Positions 49,225 through 62,227 of a stretch of DNA of 64,000 bases are shown here, in pieces (position 1 is the stretch's first letter; each line of letters begins with the position of its first letter). Below the pieces are notes generated by a model. That model did no database searches. It was given only the letters and a program-made list of their open reading frames with translations, and had not been told where the DNA came from. The position numbers were made by a program, and so were the translations under genes. The DNA comes from Collybia mongolica (lineage: Eukaryota; Basidiomycota; Agaricomycetes; Agaricales; Clitocybaceae). Where the stretch lies: the NCBI GenBank assembly GCA_013420905.1, contig JAAXNY010000004.1:1674001-1738000 (forward strand), in the 5' to 3' direction.

Positions 49225-50347
49225 TTTGGCGTTGCGTGCATGTGAGCTTTTGTCTATTCCCTTGTGGCCTATCATTATTCCATTCGTTTAAACGCTCCGC
49301 CTTTCATCACGCACCTTCCGCACCGCGCTCCCACACATCCATTGTCCCGCCCGGTTTGCTTGCTTTCCTTCGGGTTCATTATTCATTGTACCATATCCTC
49401 CGGACACCATGTTACATGTATAGCACCTTTTATATGCACCAGTAAGTAAGCAATTGTCGCAATTGCGTGTAAAACCAACTATTTCAGTCACTTTTGATGT
49501 TTACGCCCCTTCTCACGATCTTGCCCATGTCTATCTTACTTAGTTGTGTAGTCGCATATGCATCAGGATCCGATACGTAGATTTGTGTATGTCTTACGAT
49601 CGCGACAACTTGCATAAACCTATGAGAGAAGTGTGTGTATGTTAGTTGCTCTTTAAAATCAAGTTTATTGTGCTGCAAGGGTTGCGCCCTTATGATATAA
49701 AGTGCATACGACAAATAGACTATTGAGAGGAGCTAAGATGTTCAGGGTAAAAGTCAATGCCCGTACTGTAAAGGGATAGGAGCCACAGCACAATTACCCC
49801 CCACGTATACGCGAAGAAAGAATGCCTCGGCATATATATATCCGTCGTCGCCCCTGTCAAGGTATGAGACGATCTTGAGTATTTGTAGCATCTGCGAGAG
49901 CTTGGTTGTTACGTACGGCCCCAGAGGATTGGAATAGAACTGGAGGCAGAGGAACTGAGAACGGAACTATCTCGGCGTGAACGAACGTAGATTTAGACCT
50001 GAAGGGGCCAGGCATCATTAGTCCTGGCTTCTTTTTTCTTCCTTGTGTTGAAAACATACTTACATGGCGGGGGTTTAGTACTCCAGCGTCGGTGGCAAAA
50101 TGTTCGAAGTGTGATAATCCAGTGCAGTGGAATAGAGAAATATTCACTTGTTTCAGTGGATTAACTGGCTCTGCGAAGGTGTTTAAATTCCAATTATACA
50201 GATAACCGTGCTACAACGGTATTTCCCAACAGATTAGAATACATGAATAGAGGCGCTATACAGATAAGTAGACAGCAAGGATGTGAAGAGCCCCGGTAAT
50301 CACATCAAAAATACGATAACGATGGATTTCGACCCGCTCGTCTGAAA
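49225..50347. other. convergent intergenic region, 1.1 kb
   Basis: Lies between the 3' ends of the MedA-like and DOCK genes and probably holds both 3' UTRs. A 96-codon minus-strand frame (49857-50147) has plausible splice sites nearby but no recognisable domain; it is not called as a gene. AT content is higher than in the flanking genes. Confidence 0.45.
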
Positions 50348-53300
50348 TCACGAATTTGAGTTACCCCGCCGTCCAAAACTGAGGCTCCCAAACCTCGAGA
50401 AACGGCCTCTGAGGGATCCCAAAGACCCAAGGCTTCCCATTTGTGACGTTACCACGGACGCACCGGATGCCTGTGCGCCCGGGGAGGTGTGGATAGCATT
50501 CGCGACGTTCACAAAGGAGTTATGAGGAGATTCCGCAGAGAAAGAGTCACTGCCACCGTTTTCGCCTGGTGCAGACGAAACTCCATGGATTCCATGCCGT
50601 GCTAGGTGGGCGAGATGACGCTGGAGGGGGGTCTGTTTAGCAGATGGCGTGGTAGAAGATGGGCCAGAGGCTTGATTGTAGGATGGTGTCATCATGGAGT
50701 GACCCAGTTGCAGAGGCGGGATGATAAAAGCGGCTCGGGCCGTCGATGATGTCGACATGCTTCGCTTGAGGGATTGCTCATATACGGAAGATTGGTATTG
50801 AGATTGCGAGGCAGGGAGGTTACGGGATTTGAGGGAAGGAGAAACCGTTATTGATTCAGAGAGTCCATCGACGGCGAGGCGGCGGATTTCTTCACGGAAA
50901 TTCTTTTTAAAGAATTTTTCCAATGTCTCGTGGAATGGTATGAACTCTGGAGGGCATAAGTGCCCATGTAATTTTAAGCAGCTATCAATCACGCGGACCT
51001 GAATACAAAGGATCAATGATGAGGCTGTAAGGGACAAGCATCATGCGTACTTGATCGTCGATTGCTGATCGCAGCTTATCCACCAGCTCTGCTCGTTCCG
51101 GATTGCGTGCAATATAGTCCGGGCTGAAGAATGTTTGCCGATAGGAGGCAATCCCAGTGTTTATTGGCGCGTCTACAGCGCTATTGAGTGACATAGCAAG
51201 GGCATTGGTTGATACCAGCTGTGAAGTCTTCGCTAATGCCTGATACTTCATGTTTAGAGCGGCTAACTCCTTCGTTTTCTGCTCTACTTCGCTTAAAGCA
51301 GTCTCTAGAGGTGACATTTCAACCACTTCGAGACCAATAACTTCAGATCGGCGGAGGACGGTGGGGAATGCTTCTTCCGTTGTGAAGTACGTCTTTTCCA
51401 GCCAGATCTCCTCGGTCCCATCCCGGGTGGATTTCTTGACCTGTCGAGAAGAGCTGAATAAATTGATAGCACTAGAGAAGATGACGTATTAGTGGGTTTC
51501 CATCTCCCTGGGGCCGTGGCTGGGCGTACCTGTGTTCATAATACGTACGAACAGATATCGGAACATCAGGATTCGTGAATATAGGGCGATTACGATCTGG
51601 TTCGGGAGTAACCGCAGTACATTGGATGTACTGCTCGTTACCAAAACGAATGTCGACAGGTGGGTCCCCCAGGGTCCTTAGAAGCTGGGCGCCAGTGTGT
51701 TTATTAAGCATGCGTTCGCAGAACGCGCCAAACTTTTCCCACTCGTAGCCACGATACTGCGTGAACTTTAAGCAAAAAAGGGTATTTCCTTGACCCACCA
51801 CTTACTATGAAGCGTTTGTCTCGAATTGCAGCCGGAAAATTGCCATAAAAGGTCACCCGATAGTAGTCAGGGTAGTATCTTTGATCAGTCACAATGTGCT
51901 CCAAAAGCATTGCCTGATGTCGGAGGATTTCGGACAGTCGCCCACTAGAATGAGTTTCAGTATGGAAGAGACTAAATGATGGGAGTGTTACTAGTTGAAA
52001 GTGACTTCTGCATGTTGATATGCAAGTTCTTTACAAATATCGATGGCTCGCTCCCAAGCCTTCCCCTTCCCTTATGAAAGTCAAATCCGTCAGCTATGAC
52101 TTGATACATGAACGGCAGTTTTACCAAGATAGTCAAGAATCAAGAGGCAGAGAGTTTCTTTCCTGTGGAAGTGGGACTGTTGTGGGAGGCCAAGTTCTTC
52201 CATCGGCCCTACGAAAGCATTCAGGTCCCACTCATGGAGGTCAGAGTGTAATTTCAGTGTGAGTGCAGCCTCGACGTAATTTTGTGATTGGAGGTGCATC
52301 TTTCAAGGCATTAATCTCAGGAAACTTAATCTGAGAGCTACAACTTACGTTCACTAGTTGATGAACATATTTGATATAAATCTCATCGCGGCCAATGCGT
52401 CTGATAAAATTCATGAGCCTCAGCTGTGAAAGTATGACTTAGTAAAGCGGACGGGTAATTAGATATCTAAGAAGTACCGTGGCGATGACGCGATCATCCG
52501 CAAATTCTTCGCCCTCTGGTAAAGCTCGTACACTGAGCAAAAGTTCAAGGAAGAGATCCACGGAATCCAAAAAGCCAGAAACACGCTCGCGGAGTTGTTC
52601 ATCAACGTCAGATGAGTCAAAGAGGTGACGCAATTGGCCAATGAAAAATGCCCTTGAGATGTCATCTCCTTTACTATCCGACATGAACAACAAGTCTAAT
52701 CGTGTAACGAGCTCATTTTCAATCTCGTCAAAGTGCTCCGATTGATGATATTCCGAGACAATCATACTGTAGAGGATCTGGACGGCGTTATTCCGAAGCT
52801 GATCGTGGTGGCTGAGACACAGATTTACGACGTGCCCAACAAGGGAGTGAAGGTATGCCTGATATCCCTATAAATACATTCAGTTTCGTTTCCAAAGTTG
52901 AATATTAACATCCATAATCATCTTACCCCATATCGGATGGACGGGTCGCCATTACTCGAGATATGTTCCGCCCAACCCAGGGCTTGCCAGAGGGTTAGCA
53001 ATATAGAAGCACCTTCACCCCTGATGTCACCTGCTAAACGCCAAACAGCTCGACGTTTCTGGGCCACAATATTAGTCAAGCTTTTGGATAATCGTTCTAT
53101 AAAACGGCTCACCTGTGGGCTAAATTCCTCGATAACCAGTTGATCAGAAGACAAAAGTTTCAACAGCATATACAGCCCTTCCCTCCAGAGCGGTACGTCA
53201 AATTGTGATTCAGATTCTTGTGCTGGAATAAATTCTTTCTCCATGATTGCGGCGATGGGATCCATCATCTTGATCAAGATTTTGTGTGCCAGGATATTAA

Positions 53301-56300
53301 CATTCAGCCAAGTTTTGGGGAATGCATCATTTTCCAGGATCGAGGTTGCAACGTTGAAAAATTGAGATAGGAGGCTAACGAACCGATCACGGCCTTCAAT
53401 GTCCAGACTTAATTCCAAAGAATCCAAGATATGCTTCGTTGGGGAGATCAGGATTAGGACCAAGAATACGATGGCAGTTTCTCCAAGGCCTGGGTTAAAT
53501 ATATTATCGCCTTCTCTTGGTATGGGGATATTATTTGGGCCCCTGGGCGCATCAGGTAAATGGGCTAACAAAGAAAAAGGATAAGACTCTGGGAAAGTAG
53601 TCGGGATGGTTGTTTTCTGTGTTGTCGGGGATCGCTCCATCGCTTTCCTGGAGGCAGGGTTCTGGAACTCCCGATACGAATCTAATAACCTGTACCACGT
53701 TAGTATCTCTTTTGAGATCAGGTAGCATCCTCCATACCTTGGGAGCAGGGGAAGTAAATTTTCGACATTGTCTTGTTCCGCTCGAAAGGCTTGGCGATTG
53801 GCGATGATTGCTGGGGATACTAGATTCTGCTGAAGCTTGTCCAGCATCACAGCTACAATTGTGACGCAGAGTCGCATGTTTTCTAACCAACCAGCCCGAG
53901 CTGCGTCTCGGGAAACCTCTCCATCATTGGCATGTGTATGAGTGTCTTCGTCATAACGGCCAAAATGCGGTTTAATCCAAATAACAACCGCCTCCACTAA
54001 GAGAGGTCGAGATTGCGGGTTATCAAATAGGAAACCTTTGACGATTTGAAGGTACATGATAAGTTTCCAAATGACAATTTTACCCTTTCCGACCGTGATG
54101 GCATTTGCGAATGTTGTCGCAATAGATACGAGTTCTATGGTAGGGAAAATCTTCGCCAACTCTGGAAGTATGGAGGTGAAGTGTTGAAGCGCAATGGTTT
54201 GGGTTCCAATGATCGACGGAGGAGACGAAGTAGACATCATACGAGTAACTTCAGCGAGATGAGACCGTAACTCCCGCTTGAAGGTTGTTTCGAAGTGTTC
54301 CGCTGTAGCGCCCCCACCCATGCCAATTTCCTTTATCTTCTGCAGCTCACGAGATCTGGCAATGAACTTGAAAATATAATGCCAAACCTTCAAAGCGGCG
54401 CGCAGAGGGGAAGCCGTCTCATTTGAGGTGGGATTGGCAAGGAGTCGATTCATGGAATGGATCATATGCGATGATGCTGGCGCACAAGTAAAGTGCTTCT
54501 CGATGTAAACATCTAGAACAGGTTGGAAGTTGCTGAAGCGTCGATCTTGAACAATACCAAGGACTGTTACAAGTGCATTAAAGACTAGGTTGTCGAGGTC
54601 CCCAGATTGGTTGCTTTGTGACACGAGGATTGCGAAAAGAGAATCAAAAATATCACGGAGGAACTTGACGATTTCCCCTTCGCCCACAAATGTGAATTTT
54701 GTGAGAATTGTGGGAAGAAGTTCTTTGTCATTAAGCTTTTCCCAGCTTAACAGGCTGAGCAAAACAGAGTTCTGAGTGAAACGAGTGGAACAAAGAGAGG
54801 AGCGGATGGTGAGGGTATCCTTCAGGGGTGGTGCCGTTCGTTGCATGTCGATAGAAACATCAACCTGGTCAGGCTTCTGCCCGGTAGTTAAGCATGAGGG
54901 AGCGACCAAATATGTATCGGGAGTAATTTGGGCGAGCTTGTCCGCACGATACATAATTAGCATGTGACTTCCATCTTCCACAAAGGCGTGCTTGTCCGGA
55001 AATAGAGGTTGAAATGCGAATGCAAATGGGCGATCCATGACTTCAGGACTTCCTCGGGTTCCAGTGCGTTCTCGACCTGTGCGATTTCGAAAGGTGAAAA
55101 AGAGATGCCATTGGGGCCTCCCTTGAGCAGGTAGTTGTACCTTAATAAGTTCCCCAAAAGTTGGTTCGTTGCATCTTTGGAAGACCATAGAATGGAATTG
55201 CGTCATAAGAGGTTCTCCACTACCCTGTGAGATGATGTTTTCGATGACTCCCCCCTGCTGATCCCTAACTTCGACGGTTACTTGAACATTGTTTGCTGCT
55301 GGCCCCATCTGACCTCTCGCGAAATTTGCCATACTAAGACGTCCACTCGTAGTATGTGACGAGGTAAAGTCACCACACCAAAGCTTAACGTATAGTTCAT
55401 TCCGAGAGTCTCCAGGAAAAACAACGTCAGGAAAGCCTAAACGTAAGGTTTGGGGAGTGTCCTGCAATAGAGACATATTTTCGCGGACGATTCTTTCTGC
55501 ATCTCCACGGAATACTTTGACCGATACCGCCAACATTTCCGCGCTTAAATTCAATAAACAGATTAACTGAGAGCTGGAAGTGAGACTGACGAACGCGTAC
55601 CGAGGTGACTTTTCAAACTCCTTCATGTTGTTGTTGATGATATTTTGATGAATCATGGAAAAGGAAACCTCTTGGGTAGGGATAAAGATGGGCATTGTAT
55701 GTTCACGTATTGATGACACATCGGATTGTTCTGCTGTCAATTTACTTAGTTGGGTAAGCTCCAGAACTGCACAACCAAATGGTCTCCGGAATTGTGTGGG
55801 TGAGTCGTTTTGGGTGTGCGGTCGAGCACCTGTTGGACTTGGAGCTACCGCGCCACTATTCAAATCTCCCCAACCACTGGAAGTTCCATGATCAGTACGA
55901 GAAGAAGCCTCCGAACCTCTCCTTGCACCGTCAAACGGAACTCCAGAGCCAATGTTACTCCCGATCTTGAGGGCACCGTTGCGAACGATCCGACAGACAA
56001 GGTATAGGGGGTCCATGACATCCGAAGGAGTCAAATCAACGAAAAAAGTACGAATTCGACTGGACGGATTGCGAGCAAGAACACCATTGTGGTTTAATAT
56101 AGCACAAAACTCCTCGGTCACGAATTGTGTCCCTTGTTTCTTATACAACGAAAAAAATAGTTCCGCAGTTTCTCCTGGTGCACAAGGGGAGGCGACAAAT
56201 GCGCGAAGGTCGAGGAAAACATGGTAGAATTTCGCTGCAGCAGATTTGAGAGGCTGGGGAACCCCCAGGCAACCTTGGGAACGCGATCTGTTATGTTGAG

Positions 56301-57584
56301 AATATATGGCCTCAGGAAAGGCGGAGTGCGCGGGAGTTGGTAATGGACCCCCAGGGACATATTCTGTGCTGGATGCAAGGGCATACGGTCTCACGTCGTC
56401 AAGGGAGATATTAAGGTATGCCAAAGATGTCTGCATGGCATACATGCGAACTGCGCTGACCCAACTTCTAGGATCAATATCTCCTTCGACGTCGACACTG
56501 ACGAGTCCTCCCCACGTTGGATGTCGAACTATGATATCTAATCCTTGAACAAGGTTTCCACTCACCAGCCTCGTGACACATTCACGCCGCATGTTAATGG
56601 TCTCTTCGGCACTCAAAGTTTGGGCAAGTAGTTGCCGGCGACCTAGATGCAACGCTTCTATGTGTTCCCTGACGACATGAAAGAGTTTGTAATCACGTCT
56701 TGCGAGGTATTGGAACATAAGGGTGTGCCATTCACGCAGTGCAGAGGCAATTTCGTCGATAATGGGTTGAACAGCTCCTGATGCAGTGTCGTCACCAGAT
56801 TTCAAAGAGGGCCGTGGAGGCAGGGGTTTCATCATCACCTGAGAGTCAGCTGGCGAGGATGAACGCAGACTTGTAGGATATACCGGCAAGCCCGCCCGGG
56901 ATGAGTTAGCTTGGTCGGGGGGAGGACCTAGACGAAAAGATTTTCGAGCGGCATAGCTATCCATGTCTTCCTCATCTTCCCTCAATGTGTCCATACCTAT
57001 ACTCGATCCACCTTTACTCCATAATAATGCATCTGAATTCAAACTGCCATGTCCATGGCTGGTCCCATGGCCGTTGAGACCATTGTGTGGGGTACTGTTC
57101 AATGAAGTGGCAAGATCTTTTAGACGACCTTCTGCATCTGAAAGCTCGTCGCGAACAAAGATATGAGATGCTGGAAATATTCCAATAAATACTTGTTGAG
57201 GCTCCTCCGTTTTCGTGGGCGCCTTGATAGGGGTAGAAGAGGATGGATCATAGAGTGCCCAGGTTACGGGTGGCCTTCGAGTGGTGCACACCACATAACT
57301 AGAATTGTGTGAGATTTGGGGGGTTAGTGCATAATTATTGCGACGCACCCCCTGTACCATGGGCCTTCCACTGGCTCTTTATTCCTCGGTGTATACTTCT
57401 CAAACGCGTATACCTCATCTCCAACCTCTAGAGAAACAACATCGCGAAGAATAAAGTGATCCTCGGTGGAAGCTTCTGTTACCGTCGATAAACGGTTACG
57501 ATTGGAGAACCTTGTGTCGCGGCGGGATGGAGTCAAAGGGTGCGTAGCATATCCATATACAATGAAAGGCAGGGGTTCCCACAT
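50348..57584 (-). CDS. DOCK-family guanine nucleotide exchange factor
   Basis: About 7.2 kb, one very long exon (about 57305-52918) plus short-intron parts at both ends, near 2,200 residues. The start MWEPLPFIVYGYATHPLTP opens an SH3-like domain that reads on through EVGDEVYAFEKYTPRNKEP and WYRG. The DHR-1 (C2-like) region includes DSRNELYVKLWCGDF and PLYLVCRIVRNG. A long helical armadillo-like part follows. The DHR-2 exchange domain is seen as YYPDYYRVTFYGNFP, GYEWEKFGAFCERMLNKH, YIQCTAVTPEP, then TEEAFPTVLRRSEV, PLETALSEVEQKTKELAALN and RVIDSCLKLHGHLCP. DHR-2 loads GTP on Rac or Cdc42, and the family controls polarity and hyphal growth. The tail is Ser-rich and disordered, with an SLGSLGSLRGRFSRFGSLSF repeat-like stretch. 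The start is the last ATG before the SH3 part; the frame also extends upstream to 57740. Confidence 0.88.
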
Positions 57585-57962
57585 ATTAGCAAGCAGGATA
57601 GAGCCAGGTGTAGAGCAGAGTGGTGGGGAAAGCAACAAAATATGATGATACGCGAAGGGTCGTGGTAGCTGTCGGCGAACTTGAGTAGAAGACCGAGAGT
57701 TCCTCCTGTTAACACTAATCAACCTTGGTGGAAAAGACACCGAGTTGTCGGAGGTGGTCTAGCCAGGGTGGGGGGTTCGGGGGCGGTAGCTTCAATTGCA
57801 AGCTTGGAGAGTCACGACCAATATGTACGCTCAGAGCATAACCAAAACAGATCATTTATTTATTTATTAATTAATAATGATGCGGATGCACCACCTAACA
57901 ACTCTCGTCTTGGATGTTCTAGAAATACATACAAATATACTAGTAGTCTTCATTCAACAACC
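57585..57962. promoter_or_regulatory. divergent promoter region, DOCK / Spc34
   Basis: The 378 bp between the two start codons hold both promoters. AT-rich near 57850-57880 (TTTATTTATTTATTAATTAA). No defined motif is claimed. Confidence 0.4.
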
Positions 57963-59829
57963 ATGACCTCCCTCTCTGATCAAATAGACCGACTCTCCCG
58001 CAACACAAGGGCCATTCGAAGCGTTGCTGTGCAGACCGCGTCCTTCCCAAGAAAGCTCAGAACCTCTAATTTTGGCGTTGCTGGCCCATTCACCTGCGCT
58101 GTCCTCAACACGGACCTTGGGGATCTCATTCGCGACATCGATCCCTCGGAACTTGGGCTATTCACTCTTCTCACTCCTCCCGGAAATCCTTCCAGAGAAA
58201 ACGATGCCCATGACACACGATCTATTGAGATATTGCGTGCAGAATTTTCTGGTGCGACCCCGCTACGTAAGGCTCCCTCTCGACGAGATGACGCACTGAA
58301 ATCAAAGGAGATTGAGCCGGAAATTTATGCACAAGCCGCATTAAAGTATATCGACCGATAGTGAGTCAAAGGTAACTATCGGTACCTCCGTACTGACAAG
58401 AACGCTTTAGCCAACCAATCCGATCTATGCCGCGTGCACACTCCCAAATCACGACCGTGTTGAGGAGACTCGCTGCCCTTCGAAAAAGCATACAATATTT
58501 GGGCAATATTCTTGAGCAAGTTAGCTAGGCGTAATTAGTCTTTTTTACATTCTCTAAACGGGGGTTCTAGACTCAAGCCGTAGAACATCTGGCACCCCAA
58601 CCAGAAGAAGACGAGAAGCGTGTTCAAGGACTTCACCTACGTCTGGCAGAACTGAAAAGACGCGTACGATTATCTTTATTCCAATTAGAAGCGAGTTGAT
58701 ACTCGTATAGAAATATGCCGCCATCAGCCAACAGAAAACTCCTCACCGAAGGAAATCTGCCGTTATCGGGGAAGAATCTAATAAATGCAGCTCCCCTCCA
58801 TCACCCCACGAAGACAAATTTTGGAACACACCTGCCGCGGCCGCGCGGACTCTTCGCTTCTCGGATAACCTCATGGATGACAAACTGGATTTGAATGATA
58901 TCACCACGACCTCCTTCATGAGCCCAGCGCCAGGAACTTCAGATAAAGACTTTGGCGATGGACCCACCGACTATGGCTTCCACCTGGAAGCCATGTCATC
59001 ACGACCCGGCGTTGATGATCGTCTATCGGCCTATATTGCTCAAACGACAAGTGGCGACAATATTTTTGAAATGGGGTGTGAAATCCAAGAGCAACACCTT
59101 GTTACTTTTGGTGCTGACACACCTGATAAGGGTGAGAATAATGACCTAAAGCCTTCTTCAAGCCCCGCGCCTCAACTGTCTCCCCCATTGTTGGGTAACA
59201 ACAAGCCCGGCTCCTTAGTATCTACTAATGCTTTGTATGAAACCCCAAGGTCTAAGCACTTGAAAGTAAGAATAAACAGTGAGGTCGAACGCATCGTGGT
59301 AATATATCTTTTAATAAATAGTTTCTATGTACTCATTTGTTATATTTAGGAAAAGATTTGGATTACTGCTGGCGATCTCATTATGCCACATCCATCTGAG
59401 GTTGGTGGATATGATGTAAATACAACAAGGACCCCTAAAGCGAAGGAAATGATGTGGGTCATACTATGTTCGCCACCTTTGCCACATACTCAAATTGAAC
59501 CCTCAAGTACTCACCTCCAATCACTATCAGCATCGCCTCTTATTCCCGACTCTCCCGCGACGTCAAGCGTTTCATCAATGTCAACTAGCCCTAATATACC
59601 TCCGACATCCCAACAAATCTTAACGGCGTATCTTCTCCTCACTTTGCTGACTTCAACGTCTGGTTTCTCAATGCCATTGAACCAGGTTAAAGATCTTCTA
59701 GCATCGAGGGCTATGGGCGGCCCTGCATCTGCACAAGGAACAACAAGGATCATATATGGATGTGTGGCGAAACGACTCATCAAGATTGAAAGGGGTGGAG
59801 GTGAACAGATTGTCAAATTTGATGTTTAA
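57963..59829 (+). CDS. SPC34: DASH complex subunit Spc34-like, with long C-terminal extension
   Basis: Five exons are proposed: 57963-58360, 58411-58519, 58571-58663, 58711-59298 and 59350-59829, giving 555 residues. The N-terminal domain carries the Spc34 signature (GPFTCAVLNTDLGDLIRDID, then PSELGLFTLL), followed by the helical QITTVLRRLAALRKSIQYLG and LRLAELKRR. DASH rings couple kinetochores to spindle microtubules. The third intron (58664-58710, 47 nt, donor GTACGA, acceptor TATAG, phase 0) joins the helix to KYAAISQQKTPHRRKSAV without a frame change. The extension then reads EDKFWNTPAAAARTLRFSDN, IWITAGDLIMPHPSE, and a helical end QQILTAYLLLTLLTSTSG to RIIYGCVAKRLIKIERGGGE. If that intron is retained, the frame stops at 58697-58699 and yields a 211-residue Spc34. 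A separate downstream gene would need a 1-base frameshift after its ATG at 58715, which makes it less likely. Confidence 0.68.
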
Positions 59830-59964
59830 ATTTATAACCGCATGCAACGCTGGCCTAACTGGACGTAAAGCAAAAGATTCTGACAGTCCCACTGACAAAC
59901 ACCTTATCTCACCTAAGCAAGAGGAGAGTTGAGCAGTATCTTTTGGGATTAACGAGCTAAAGAC

Positions 59965-59981
59965 CCGTGCCTTCGGCACGG
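59965..59981 (-). repeat. Helitron 3'-terminal hairpin
   Basis: CCGTGCC and GGCACGG form a perfect 7-bp stem with a 3-base loop. The hairpin lies 11 bases before the presumed 3' end, the spacing usual for Helitron ends. Confidence 0.75.
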
Positions 59982-60622
59982 TGCCACACAATGCTTAATC
60001 CCACTCATTCTCACAATAGTTTATCCGAATATTTTGTAGAAAAAATAAACACAATTCAAATACTACAACTCCAACCCTCCAAATGCATTACACTGATTGT
60101 TATGTTCTGGAAATTTAAAGTTAGCAAATTAAAGTAGCCTCATTTATGGCAACCTACATATTAAGGCCATTTAGAATTTCTTTATAAACAATGTTTGGAG
60201 TTTTCTGAGTTTCATTTCCCTGTGGCAATAGAATTCTGATGCATTCCCCTGATGTACAACAGGAGAGAGCAACGTAAAGTTGGCCATGGGAAAATACTGA
60301 TGTTCTCAGATCCAAGTCAACATTTTGCACTGATTGACCTTGTGACTTGTTAATGGTCATTGCAAATGCCAAGCATACTGGAAATTCCCTGTGATGTAAA
60401 GGAATTGGTAAATTTTCAGCTGATAGCTCCAAAGTGATTCTTGGAATAAGGACAGTTGTACCAGCATATTTTTGATCACCACTAATTATTCTGCATTTGA
60501 GAACTTGTGAACATATTTCTGTGACAATCATACATGTTCCATTACAGAGTCCCTGAGTTGAATCCAAGTTTCAAAGAAGCATTATAGGACAACCTGGTTT
60601 TAGAGAGAGTTTGGCCAATGGC

Positions 60623-60637
60623 AAACCCCCTGTTATT
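60623..60637. repeat. target site duplication, left copy
   Basis: AAACCCCCTGTTATT, identical to 62329-62343. Removing the insert and one copy restores the helicase reading frame (SLITGG joined to LPLAKLSLKPGC). Confidence 0.92.
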
Positions 60638-60851
60638 TTTTTTTTTTTTTTGGTTCAACATTTTATATACCAACTGTACCTAATACATGTGCTGGTCACT
60701 ACAAGTAGTAATTGGGGGAATGGGGAGGGGGGGCAGAGGACAAAGCGCTGCGGAGCTGGGATGCTTGCCCGACCAAGGTTGAGCTAGCGAATGGAGCCGG
60801 AGCTCATTGTACACAGGCCAGAAGGGCCAATCTACGCCAGGGGGTAGGCCC

Positions 60852-60875
60852 CCCACTGCGGTGCCCCGCAGTGGG
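60852..60875. repeat. 10-bp stem hairpin near the retroelement 3' end
   Basis: CCCACTGCGG and CCGCAGTGGG pair perfectly around a 4-base loop, about 215 bases before the poly(A) tail. A 3' UTR stem-loop of this kind often serves as the binding site for a LINE reverse transcriptase. Confidence 0.85.
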
Positions 60876-61078
60876 TGGTGGCTTTGAGTCCACCGATAAT
60901 CCAGGTTCGCATGTTCGGGCAGGGAGCACCCTATAGCCGTCACTTAGAACACTGAGTACTGCCCCTAGCCTGTTTAGGACTAGGGAATGTCGAACACGAA
61001 TGCGCTTTCGTTCTCCGAGAGGAAGTCAACCAGCCACGCATAGCGCAGCTGACGGCCGGGCTTGTCTTCCCACCCATA

Positions 61079-61360
61079 TCACGGACAGTCGTATAGGACA
61101 TGTTGTACGGTTTCCAGGGGAGCACCGCACCTACAGGAGACAGATTCTTCCTTGAAGAATCGTGATTGGAACGCCCCAATTGGGGCGTGTCCGGTGATGC
61201 ATCGCACCACGCGAGCAGTCAAAGCATGGCTGTGACCAGTCTTGCGCATCCACGGCCCATTGTTTACATGGGTCAGGGTGAGTGGGGTGTCCTTTTTCAC
61301 ATAGAGCATCAGGAAATTGGCAAAGTTTAGGGCCCCTCTTGCGAGGAGCCCTATCGGCAA
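61079..61360 (-). pseudogene. C-terminal end of a LINE (RNase H-containing) protein
   Basis: The frame reads KTGHSHALTARVVRCITGHA, then APIGAFQSRFF, and ends in a small zinc-like motif (CRCGAPLETVQHVLYDCP) with a stop. This is the segment that follows the RNase H domain in fungal LINE proteins of the Tad type. The reverse transcriptase, endonuclease and RNase H parts are absent, so no activity is encoded. Confidence 0.7.
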
Positions 61361-62227
61361 CTTCGGGAATTTTCACCAGGGAGTACAACCCCAGCTACTC
61401 ACTCCTTGGCATGTCATGCCCTGTTCGGCCCGAAGGCCTGCCTATTTGGTGTTGCATGTCATCATCAATGGGCTGACTCAGTATTTTTCAACATATTGCC
61501 TCCATCTAGACATCAGTCTTACTCAGCAGTCACCTGCCTTCCAAGTAGGTCGAGTATGGGATTGCACCTGTGACAAGCTTCGGATTTAACCGGCGGCGCC
61601 GACACCACGGCTTCAACTTAAGCACCAACCTGGATCTATTATACCCAGGGGCACCGACAGAGGATTTAGATCTCTTGAGCCCGGGGAGGGGGACTACCCC
61701 ATCCAGCTATGGCCCATGTGTTGAATATTTCCCGTCCCCTGGCAGATGGTTCAGTGATGCCTTCTGGCCCGGATCCCCAATCTGTCCAGAGTCTCTGTCT
61801 CGCCATCAGCCAACCGGATGTGCTATGAGCCTTAATTTGGTCTCTCCGGAGTTACTTATGGAGCTAACGCCCTGCTGATGACTAACGTCCTACAAGCGGC
61901 CATTGGGGAGGGCTATTACTGGTATTACCACGCTCATAGGAGTCAGGTGTCCTGTCCCCTCCGCACCGGGGTCGGAGTGTTATAATCCCCATTCCTGATC
62001 TTACCGTCCCCTATCCTTTTTGGCCCCAGGGTTGCCACTTAAGGTATCGCCTCGGGGGTGTTGCTACTTGGGGTAGTCCAGTGACTGTCACATCACTGGT
62101 GGCCATAGAGCTCCAGATCAGGCGCCAGTATTTCCAGCTTTGAATATCCTTTACCAAGGGATTACCTAATCCAGATTTGATTCCCACACCAGGGAACTCA
62201 TTAGCTGGTGCAGATCTTGGGTAATCT

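Noticed and set aside
49857..50147. 96-codon minus-strand frame downstream of the DOCK gene
   Set aside because: It lies between two convergent genes, has no domain and could be 3' UTR; splice-like sites nearby are not enough to call a gene.
61570..61878. 102-codon plus-strand frame inside the retroelement
   Set aside because: It is antisense to the element and has no protein-like features.
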